From: Candidatus Hydrogenedentota bacterium
Lineage (GTDB): Bacteria > Hydrogenedentota > Hydrogenedentia > Hydrogenedentales > CAITNO01
NCBI GenBank assembly: GCA_007124105.1
Contig: SLFT01000431.1
Coordinates: 1-11,460, forward strand
Direction: 5' to 3'
DNA: 11,460 nucleotides
The first letter of the stretch is position 1. Each line of letters opens with the position of its first letter. The notes under the pieces are model-generated. The model did no database searches, was not told where the DNA came from, and saw nothing but the letters and a program-made list of their open reading frames with translations. Shown here in pieces: positions 6,901 through 11,460 of this stretch. The position numbers and the translations under genes were made by a program.

Positions 6901-7623
6901 GTGGTTAGCCGCGATAATGTTCCCCCTGGTATCCAGCAGCAGCACCCCATCTCCCGCCTCATCGAAAAGAGCCTCATAGCGCGCATTGAGTTTCTGTAGC
7001 GCTTCCTGATTGGCCGTCAGGGACTGGATCGCTTTTTTTTCCCGCTGTAAGGCTTGTTCTGCATCCTGGTGTTTTTCTTCGCTTTCCCTGAGAGCCAGAT
7101 GAAGCATACGATGCGGTATGACAGTGGCGCACAGGATAACAGCGCAGTGAAGGCTTATAAATACCCATAACAGCCAGGGCGGTACGGCTTGCGCTTCACG
7201 CAACAGTCCCATCGTGTCCAGATATACAAACACACCGCCAGTCAGCATAATAGCAAGGGTAAAGAAAAAAGCCGTTCGGGCGCCGTACAGCAAAACGATG
7301 AGTACGATGCTAACTATTGAAAGTATATAGACAGGCGCATGTACCCCGCCGTTCAAGGCCATGCCCACGATGATTGCGGCGCACAATCCGCCGGTCAGCA
7401 TGTGGGCGGCAAGACGAATCTTATTCTGGTAAACAATACCCCATACCAGAAGTAGAAAAAAAATCACTGGAATATCAAATACGAGATTTGTGCGGGGGCC
7501 GGGATTAAGGCTTGCGGCAACAACGGCAATGATTGCGCCCACAGACGCCAACGGCACTATCACACCGAGCACTCTTGCGGCAATCATCTCTTGAATTTGA
7601 TGCGAACCCGAATTTTTCAACAT
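3955..7623 (-). CDS. Membrane hybrid sensor histidine kinase with five PAS domains and a C-terminal receiver
   Basis: This 1,222-residue protein starts at ATG 7623-7621, with GAGGA about 10 bases upstream. About six hydrophobic segments between residues 16 and 170 form a membrane region. A short coiled coil follows (about 176-212), then five PAS units (about 212-325, 331-443, 452-577, 583-704, 708-832), each ending in a D-(I/L)-T/S-E/S/K-x-K-like motif. The dimerisation/phosphoacceptor helix has GVAHEFNNLL with His862. The ATPase domain shows the N box (Asn974 in LFTNARDAM), G1 (DTGHG, 1017-1021), F box (FDPFYSTK) and G2 (GKGTGLGLA, 1041-1049). The receiver (about 1102-1217) has Glu1107/Asp1108, phosphoacceptor Asp1153, Ser1180/1181 and Lys1203. 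All catalytic positions are intact. Role: membrane-anchored sensing of one or more ligands or redox states, then autophosphorylation and transfer to its own receiver. No phosphotransfer or DNA-binding output domain is present, and no partner regulator lies nearby, so the output must be encoded elsewhere. Confidence 0.95.
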   Translation of the reverse strand: MLKNSGSHQIQEMIAARVLGVIVPLASVGAIIAVVAASLNPGPRTNLVFDIPVIFFLLLVWGIVYQNKIRLAAHMLTGGLCAAIIVGMALNGGVHAPVYILSIVSIVLIVLLYGARTAFFFTLAIMLTGGVFVYLDTMGLLREAQAVPPWLLWVFISLHCAVILCATVIPHRMLHLALRESEEKHQDAEQALQREKKAIQSLTANQEALQKLNARYEALFDEAGDGVLLLDTRGNIIAANHAFARLHGYSTDEILQHGLPALEAGHKTSWVERMDQVLNQETLTFEALHHHRDGHCIPLSVRARLVSAGDERVIIASHHDLTESKQREAYAALLIKMLDEAPASITVHDADGNFLYANNMTLELHGYASMNEFMAVNLRDLDTPESEALITDRMRRVAEEKEIRFEAAHYRKDGSVLPLSIHAKAIEWQGRPALLSIASDISERKRVEEALAAESAFNKLIIQSAGQGICVCRAIPEFPYVRFTVWNDSMTRITGYTMDEINRSGWYQSVYPDPEVQARAVSRMENVREGDDIEAEEWEITRVNGETRDLLITTRLAESDEGGGYVLAVMSDITERKQAEKEARRAYDFLNNIINTIADPVFVKDEQHRFVMVNDAEVALVGYTREELIGKTDKDFFPETEVKTFWEMDQQVLDTGTHNTNEEPVTDIRTGETRILITRKTRYIDSLGNRYIVGISRDITSRKESERALRISEERFRTAVECVSDFIYERDMSSGEAEFFGELENCLGYAAGTFPTSLTGWLEAIHPDDLAGAFQAMEKASQSDGRFVMEFRIRRADGTYADWLDRGIILRDEHGNPIKTIGSASDITKQKQDEAKHKEMRAQLHQAQKMEAIGMLAGGVAHEFNNLLQVILGLLEMLRVDAAPGSENAQLLNDINLAGNRAAALTQELLAFSRRQTLMPTNLDLKTVIDENLNMLRPLIGANIAVHCNAAKNLGTIRADRSQIDVVLMNLFTNARDAMPDGGTLTIETGNATLDDAFCGRHEQLVPGRYVKLTITDTGHGVDEENINQIFDPFYSTKEVGKGTGLGLATVYGIVTQHKGVIEVFSEIGKGTSFHIYLPVVDALPDEARPAARKTGPGGTETILVAEDNEQMLFYLETILTMAGYNVLAAEDGQKALELFDENADEIDMALLDVIMPKFGGQHVMEHIQKNRPTVKFLFSSGYSADAIQVNFIIKDGLRLIKKPYTSEELLGNVREVLDAPV

Positions 7624-8051
7624 AAGCAGGAATCCTCGCGCGCAACGCTAAAAGATGCCTTTGCTATGATGTTAGCAAGACGATAAGCGACCTCTGTTTG
7701 TGTTTACCCGATTAAAACCGCAACAGCAAAAATGGACATTATTGTGTAGATTCGACCGCACAACGTGTCTCTTAAGCCGTCAAGCATACATTAAGCCACT
7801 CAAAAATAGTCGCTAAATAATCGTACAAGCGCCACAGTACAACTTTTTGCACTCAAAACCTTTTGCGCTTCCAATAATATAGCATATCCAGATTGGGATG
7901 TGCATGACCTGGCCTTTGTTTCTGGTTGCCAATAAGGCGTATCAACTGAGCGCCACGCGTCCATTCTTATGAAGTTAGCATGGCGTTCTGCTGAAACGAC
8001 TTGCGCATCATACCATGGCGCCGGTTGGAACCGCATCGCGCTTTCCCGTTC
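7624..8051. other. Intergenic region between purF and the kinase gene
   Basis: These 428 bases follow purF and precede the kinase on the minus strand. They include an AT-richer stretch (about 7740-7990). One minus-strand frame, 8036-7800 (78 residues, starting MRFQPAPWYDAQ), begins 15 bases after purF. I recognise no family in it and see no good ribosome binding site, so I do not call it. A short inverted repeat at 7661-7678 lies in the kinase leader. No convincing purF terminator was found. Confidence 0.5.
7661..7678. promoter_or_regulatory. Inverted repeat upstream of the kinase gene; possible operator
   Basis: TTGCTA (7661-7666) and TAGCAA (7673-7678) form perfect arms around a 6-base spacer, 38 bases before the kinase start codon. 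The size and symmetry fit a dimeric regulator site close to the promoter, but no regulator can be named. A 6-base arm can occur by chance. Confidence 0.3.
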
Positions 8052-9554
8052 TCAGCGCTCGTATATAACTGTACTGTGGTCAACATGACGCAGGTTGTTG
8101 GTGTGCAGCGTGTAATCGTCGGGAATGAGCGTGGGGTACTCGCTGGTAAAGCACGCCGTGCAGAAATGGGAGGGGTCGCCGGCGGTGGCTTGCAGGAGCG
8201 CGTCCAGGTTCAGGTATTCCAACGAGTCTACGCCCAGGAATTCCCGTATTTCCTCTACGCTAAGTGTGTGGGCAATCAACTTTTCGCGGTTGGGCGTATC
8301 AATGCCGTAATAGCATGAGTTGATGATTTTGGGCGAGGCAACACGAAAATGGATTTCCGCCGCGCCGGCGCGCCGCAGGGTCTTGATAATCTTGCGGGCT
8401 GTCGTACCGCGTACAATACTGTCGTCCACGAGCACAATGCGTTTGCCCGCCACAGCGGACCGTGCGGGATTGAGTTTTATTTTGACGCCGAAGTCGCGTA
8501 TACCCTGGTCCGGTTCGATAAAAGTGCGTCCCACATAATGATTGCGAATAAATCCCATGTCGAAGGGCAACCCCGACTCGTGGGAATAGCCCAGCGCCGC
8601 CGGATTGCTGGAATCGGGCACCGCCATTACAACATCGGCTTCCACCGGCGCCTGTCGCGCCATGGCGCGGCCCATGCTCTTGCGCACATCGTCCACGCTC
8701 TGTCCGAAAATGACGCTGTCGGGACGAGACACATAAACATACTCGAACAGGCATTGCTGGGGCGTTACCGGCTCGAATGGTTTTGTGGACTGTACGCGAT
8801 GGCGGGTGATGGTAAGCACCTCGCCCGGTTCCACCTCCCGTATCCATTCGGCGTCAATAATATCGAAAGCGCAGGTCTCACTGGCCACAACATAGGCGTC
8901 GTCAAGCCGTCCCAGCCATAAGGGGCGAAAACCGTGGGGATCACGCGCTGCGACAAGGGACTCACCGTTATGAATGACCACAGAATAGGCGCCTACAACT
9001 TGCCGCAAAGCGTCAATCACACAGTCTGTAAAGTCGTTATTTTGCGAGCGCGATATAAGATGAATAATCACCTCGCTGTCAGTGGTGGACTGGAAGATGG
9101 CGCCCAGCGCCTCGAGTTCCTCGCGCAACGCGGCGGCATTGGTCAGGCTTCCGTTGTGCGCCACGGCCATGTTGCCGCGCGAATAATCCACAACCAGCGG
9201 CTGCACATTGCGCAGGTTGCTCGACCCGAAAGTGGAATAACGGACATGTCCAATGCCGCAATCGCCGGCGACCCGTTCGAGTTTATGCGGCTTGAACACA
9301 TCAGCCACCAGTCCCACGCCGCGGTGCGCCGCCAGGACGCCGTCCCGAGCGCATACGATTCCCGCGCCTTCCTGACCACGGTGTTGCAGCGCGTACAAGC
9401 CAAGATAAATCAGCTTGGCCGCCTCGGGATGCGCGTGGATGCCAAAAATTCCACATTCCTCGCGCGGATGGTCATCGTCGGCGGGACGAACAACTGGGGC
9501 TGGCAAACATTGCGCCTGACAAGAAGGGCAGGGAACCCAAGGGCTATGACACAT
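8052..9554 (-). CDS. purF: Amidophosphoribosyltransferase (glutamine PRPP amidotransferase), Fe-S/propeptide type
   Basis: PurF makes 5-phosphoribosylamine from PRPP and glutamine, the committed step of purine synthesis, in the cytoplasm. The 500-residue protein starts at ATG 9554-9552 with GAAGG 7 bases upstream. Residues 1-33 form a propeptide, and Cys34 in REECGIFGI is the glutaminase nucleophile exposed by cleavage. Other glutaminase positions are visible in GHVRYSTFG (102-110) and HNGSLTN (133-139). The PRPP loop is VLVDDSIVRGTT (374-385). Four cysteines match the [4Fe-4S] ligands of the Bacillus-type enzyme: Cys268, Cys414, Cys465 and Cys468 (CTACFTSEYPT). Known: such enzymes are feedback-inhibited by purine nucleotides and inactivated by oxygen through the cluster. 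Oddity: the propeptide itself carries Cys2, Cys9, Cys12 and Cys16. The gene follows purC on the same strand after 208 structured bases. Confidence 0.97.
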   Translation of the reverse strand: MCHSPWVPCPSCQAQCLPAPVVRPADDDHPREECGIFGIHAHPEAAKLIYLGLYALQHRGQEGAGIVCARDGVLAAHRGVGLVADVFKPHKLERVAGDCGIGHVRYSTFGSSNLRNVQPLVVDYSRGNMAVAHNGSLTNAAALREELEALGAIFQSTTDSEVIIHLISRSQNNDFTDCVIDALRQVVGAYSVVIHNGESLVAARDPHGFRPLWLGRLDDAYVVASETCAFDIIDAEWIREVEPGEVLTITRHRVQSTKPFEPVTPQQCLFEYVYVSRPDSVIFGQSVDDVRKSMGRAMARQAPVEADVVMAVPDSSNPAALGYSHESGLPFDMGFIRNHYVGRTFIEPDQGIRDFGVKIKLNPARSAVAGKRIVLVDDSIVRGTTARKIIKTLRRAGAAEIHFRVASPKIINSCYYGIDTPNREKLIAHTLSVEEIREFLGVDSLEYLNLDALLQATAGDPSHFCTACFTSEYPTLIPDDYTLHTNNLRHVDHSTVIYER

Positions 9555-9762
9555 GGCAACGCCTTCTTTCTAATTTCTATGATTGAAAAAAAAGTTCGTC
9601 GTATGTTGTTCACTATACTTTAGTGCGCTCTTGGTATGCTGTTCACACTTTAGTGTGCCGGGACAACAAACGTTTCATATAGGTTTACGCGCCGCGTCAG
9701 CGCGCGAAAGCGTGAACAACATACATCACAACTATGTTTATGGGGTGCGGGAACAAGCCGTG
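9555..9762 (-). promoter_or_regulatory. Structured purC-purF spacer; candidate attenuator or operator region
   Basis: Read on the minus strand, this spacer contains in order: a 13-base arm (9724-9712) starting 39 bases after the purC stop; a GC-rich hairpin-prone stretch (about 9710-9688); a palindrome AAACGTTT (9675-9668); a hairpin CACAC-TAAA-GTGTG (9657-9644); a near-copy of the arm's complement (9646-9634); a second hairpin CACTA/TAGTG (9625-9611); a perfect copy of the complement (9613-9601); U8 (9593-9586); and the purF ribosome binding site (GAAGG). It fits no purine riboswitch I know. Both pairing partners of the first arm are preserved, which suggests RNA structure or repeated protein sites. 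Confidence 0.5.
9601..9724. repeat. 13-bp element present three times: two direct copies and one inverted copy
   Basis: GTATGTTGTTCAC occurs at 9601-9613. GTATGCTGTTCAC (one difference) occurs at 9634-9646. The exact reverse complement GTGAACAACATAC occurs at 9712-9724. The two direct copies are part of a longer imperfect repeat (9601-9625 and 9634-9655) ending in ACTTTAGTG, with a 3-base indel. Each direct copy runs into its own small hairpin, and the stem bases differ between copies while pairing is kept. Confidence 0.8.
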
Positions 9763-10656
9763 TCAGAGTTCTTGCCTGCCCGTGAGTTGACGATACGCGT
9801 CCATGTATTTGTCGCGCGTTTTCATCACCACCTCTTCGGGCAGCGGCGGCGGCGGCGAATTCTTGTCCCAGTTGACTGTTTCCAGGTAATCGCGCACGAA
9901 TTGCTTGTCGTAGCTTGGCTGCGGCTGACCGGGCTTGTATTGGTCGGCGGGCCAGAACCGCGACGAGTCCGGCGTCAGAATCTCGTCGGCAAGCGTCAAC
10001 GCGTCGTCAAGCATGCCAAACTCGAATTTGGTGTCGCACAGAATAATGCCCCGTTCACCGGCGATCTCGCGACCGCGCTTGTATATGGCAACAGCGGTAT
10101 CCGCGGCCTGTTTGTTCAAGTCCGCGCCAATGATTTCACCCGCTTCCTCCGGGCTGATATTCAGATCATGGCCGTCCGTGGCCTTGGTCGCGGGCGTGTA
10201 GATGGGTTCCTCAAGTTTGGACGCTTCCACCAGCCCTTCGGGCAGGCGTATGCCGCATACCGTGCCGGAGGCCTTGTATTCCTTAAGGCCGCTGCCCGCA
10301 AGATAGCCGCGCACCACGAACTCGACGGGCAACATCTCGCATTTGTGAACCAACATGGAACGTCCGGCAAACATATCAGCCTGCGCCTGAAATTCGGGGG
10401 GGAAATCGGCGACATCCGCTGAAATGAGATGGTTGCGGCACAAGTCCGCCATCTGCTCGAACCACCACAACGATATCTGGGTCAGGATGCGGCCCTTGTC
10501 GGGGATGCCGACAGGGTTTACCCAGTCAAAGGCGGATATTCTGTCCGTGGCGACAAGCAACAGTTTGTCGCCCAGATCATAAATATCGCGTACCTTGCCG
10601 CTGATATCCGGTTTTCTGTCTGGAAGTGTTGTCTCGCATACTACGGGATTGGTCAT
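9763..10656 (-). CDS. purC: Phosphoribosylaminoimidazole-succinocarboxamide (SAICAR) synthase, long form
   Basis: PurC joins CAIR and aspartate using ATP to give SAICAR, a middle step of purine synthesis. The 297-residue protein starts at ATG 10656-10654, with a strong AGGAGA ribosome binding site 5-6 bases upstream. N-terminal nucleotide-binding residues are seen in GKVRDIYDLGDKLLLVATDR (20-39), followed by ISAFDW. The first family signature is LPVEFVVRGYLAGSG (109-123), and the second is LCDTKFEFG (206-214). At nearly 300 residues it belongs to the longer, yeast-ADE1-like form rather than the roughly 240-residue form of many bacteria. The extra part is the C-terminal segment after about 230 (SSRFWPADQY and on). 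It lies between the GH4 gene (48 bases upstream) and purF (downstream), probably in one transcription unit. TATAAC at about 10676-10671 is -10-like but lacks a good -35 box. Confidence 0.97.
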   Translation of the reverse strand: MTNPVVCETTLPDRKPDISGKVRDIYDLGDKLLLVATDRISAFDWVNPVGIPDKGRILTQISLWWFEQMADLCRNHLISADVADFPPEFQAQADMFAGRSMLVHKCEMLPVEFVVRGYLAGSGLKEYKASGTVCGIRLPEGLVEASKLEEPIYTPATKATDGHDLNISPEEAGEIIGADLNKQAADTAVAIYKRGREIAGERGIILCDTKFEFGMLDDALTLADEILTPDSSRFWPADQYKPGQPQPSYDKQFVRDYLETVNWDKNSPPPPLPEEVVMKTRDKYMDAYRQLTGRQEL

Positions 10657-10704
10657 GGTCTTCTCCTGATTGTTATACAGACTGCTATGAATGCAAATAC
10701 CTGA

Positions 10705-11460
10705 TTACTTAAAAAACGTGGACTGTAAATAAGGACGGTTGAGCTCGAGTAATTCATCCAGCAAGGCGCGGCACCCGCGCGCATTGGGCATGAGCGGATG
10801 AAGCAGCATCGCTTCGAAGGCGGCGTTACGGTCGCCATGGACGGCCGCCTCGACCGTCAATGATTCGTAGGCCTTAATCAGCTGCATCAGCCCGCGTATG
10901 GACGGTTCCGGCGCGTGTTGCTGTATCGCTTCCGCGCCGTTCTCGCCGATAATGGCCGATACCTCGACGGCGACATCGTCATCGAAGGTGGGCACGGCCC
11001 CGTTGTTGCGGCAGCAGACCACCTGCCGGTTGCGGCGGTTGTTTTCGATGGCGTCCACCAGCATGAAGGCGGCGGTGGAATAGTGCGCGCCGCCGCGTTT
11101 ACTCAGTTCCTCGGGCTTTTCGGTAAGCGCCGGGTCCTGATACTTGGCGAACAGGGCGTTTTCGACCTCCACAACCTCTTCGCCGCGGGTGCGGGACTTG
11201 CCCTTGAGCGTATCCAACACCGTATCGCCGCTGTAATAGTATTGCAGATAGTAATTGCAGAACATGCCGAGGCTGCGAATCGCTTCGATCATATTTTCAC
11301 GAGTCGCCTCTTCCTCCCATTCTTCCCGGGCATTCTTGATAAAGGTTTCCAACACCCGCTCGGTAATGTCCTCGTCCTTATACTGGAACCGTCGCACCCA
11401 GGACAGGTGGTTCAGGCCGACATAATCCAGCGTTACATCCTCCGGTTCGCCGCCCAGATA
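10705..11460 (-). CDS. Glycoside hydrolase family 4 (6-phospho-beta-glucosidase-like), N-terminus cut by the window edge
   Basis: The frame is open to base 11460, so only the last 251 residues are present; the stop is at 10707-10705. The N-terminal NAD-binding Rossmann part is outside. The visible part begins YLGGEPEDVTLDYVGLNHLSW. The His in GLNHLSW corresponds to the Mn2+-binding histidine of GH4 enzymes. Further family blocks are YYLQYYYS, KRGGAHYS, RNNGAVPTFDDD, VEVSAII, IRGLMQLIKAYESLTVEAAV and LLDELLELNRPYL. Known: GH4 enzymes use NAD+ and a divalent metal in an oxidation-elimination mechanism and hydrolyse alpha- or beta-glycosides, often 6-phosphorylated. This C-terminal half best resembles the 6-phospho-beta-glucosidase branch, but the substrate cannot be settled without the missing half. 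It ends 48 bases before purC on the same strand; a functional tie to purine synthesis is not expected. Confidence 0.88.
   Translation of the reverse strand, partial: YLGGEPEDVTLDYVGLNHLSWVRRFQYKDEDITERVLETFIKNAREEWEEEATRENMIEAIRSLGMFCNYYLQYYYSGDTVLDTLKGKSRTRGEEVVEVENALFAKYQDPALTEKPEELSKRGGAHYSTAAFMLVDAIENNRRNRQVVCCRNNGAVPTFDDDVAVEVSAIIGENGAEAIQQHAPEPSIRGLMQLIKAYESLTVEAAVHGDRNAAFEAMLLHPLMPNARGCRALLDELLELNRPYLQSTFFK

Noticed and set aside
8934..9623. 229-codon plus-strand frame over purF
   Set aside because: It is antisense to the start of purF and has no recognisable domain.
9555..9762. Known purine riboswitch or Bacillus-type PurBox before purF
   Set aside because: I see neither the conserved purine-aptamer junction sequences nor the CCGAAC-type PurBox; the structure present is different.
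9583..10422. 279-codon plus-strand frame over purC
   Set aside because: It is antisense to purC, whose motifs are intact; the frame is a by-product of codon bias.

Overview
The window looks like a bacterial chromosomal contig of medium to high GC, probably from a Planctomycetota/Lentisphaerota/Hydrogenedentota-type lineage. This placement is an inference. It rests on the 3' part of a haem-c protein resembling those common in these phyla (left edge), the long (about 300-residue) form of PurC, and a BrnT/CopG toxin-antitoxin pair of a subtype I associate with such genomes. Nothing in the sequence fixes the species.

Layout. Positions 1-684 (+) hold the C-terminal part of a two-haem c-type protein resembling the hydrazine-synthase-alpha-like family. 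An accessory stretch of about 3 kb follows. It contains a PIN-toxin/antitoxin pair on the minus strand (946-1600), a displaced and frameshifted second copy of the 3' end of the first gene (about 1663-1765), a BrnT/CopG-type toxin-antitoxin pair on the plus strand (1859-2420), and an uncharacterised but probably conserved 287-residue protein (2865-3728, +). From 3955 to the right edge every gene is on the minus strand. In transcription order, right to left, these are a GH4 glycosidase (truncated by the edge), purC, purF, and a very large membrane hybrid histidine kinase with five PAS domains and a receiver.

How they work together. PurF (committed step) and PurC belong to de novo purine synthesis and are probably co-expressed. 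The 208-base gap between them is unusually structured. A 13-base arm just after purC can pair, in the RNA, with either of two downstream near-copies of its complement. The second of these lies just before a U8 run and the purF ribosome binding site. This is my best candidate for something undescribed: an attenuator or alternating RNA switch, or a multi-site operator. The GH4 gene ends 48 bases before purC and may share its transcript. The kinase has no response-regulator gene beside it.

The two toxin-antitoxin pairs and the duplicated gene end mark 585-2420 as a recombination-prone accessory region. I saw no tRNA, rRNA, CRISPR array, insertion sequence or phage gene.
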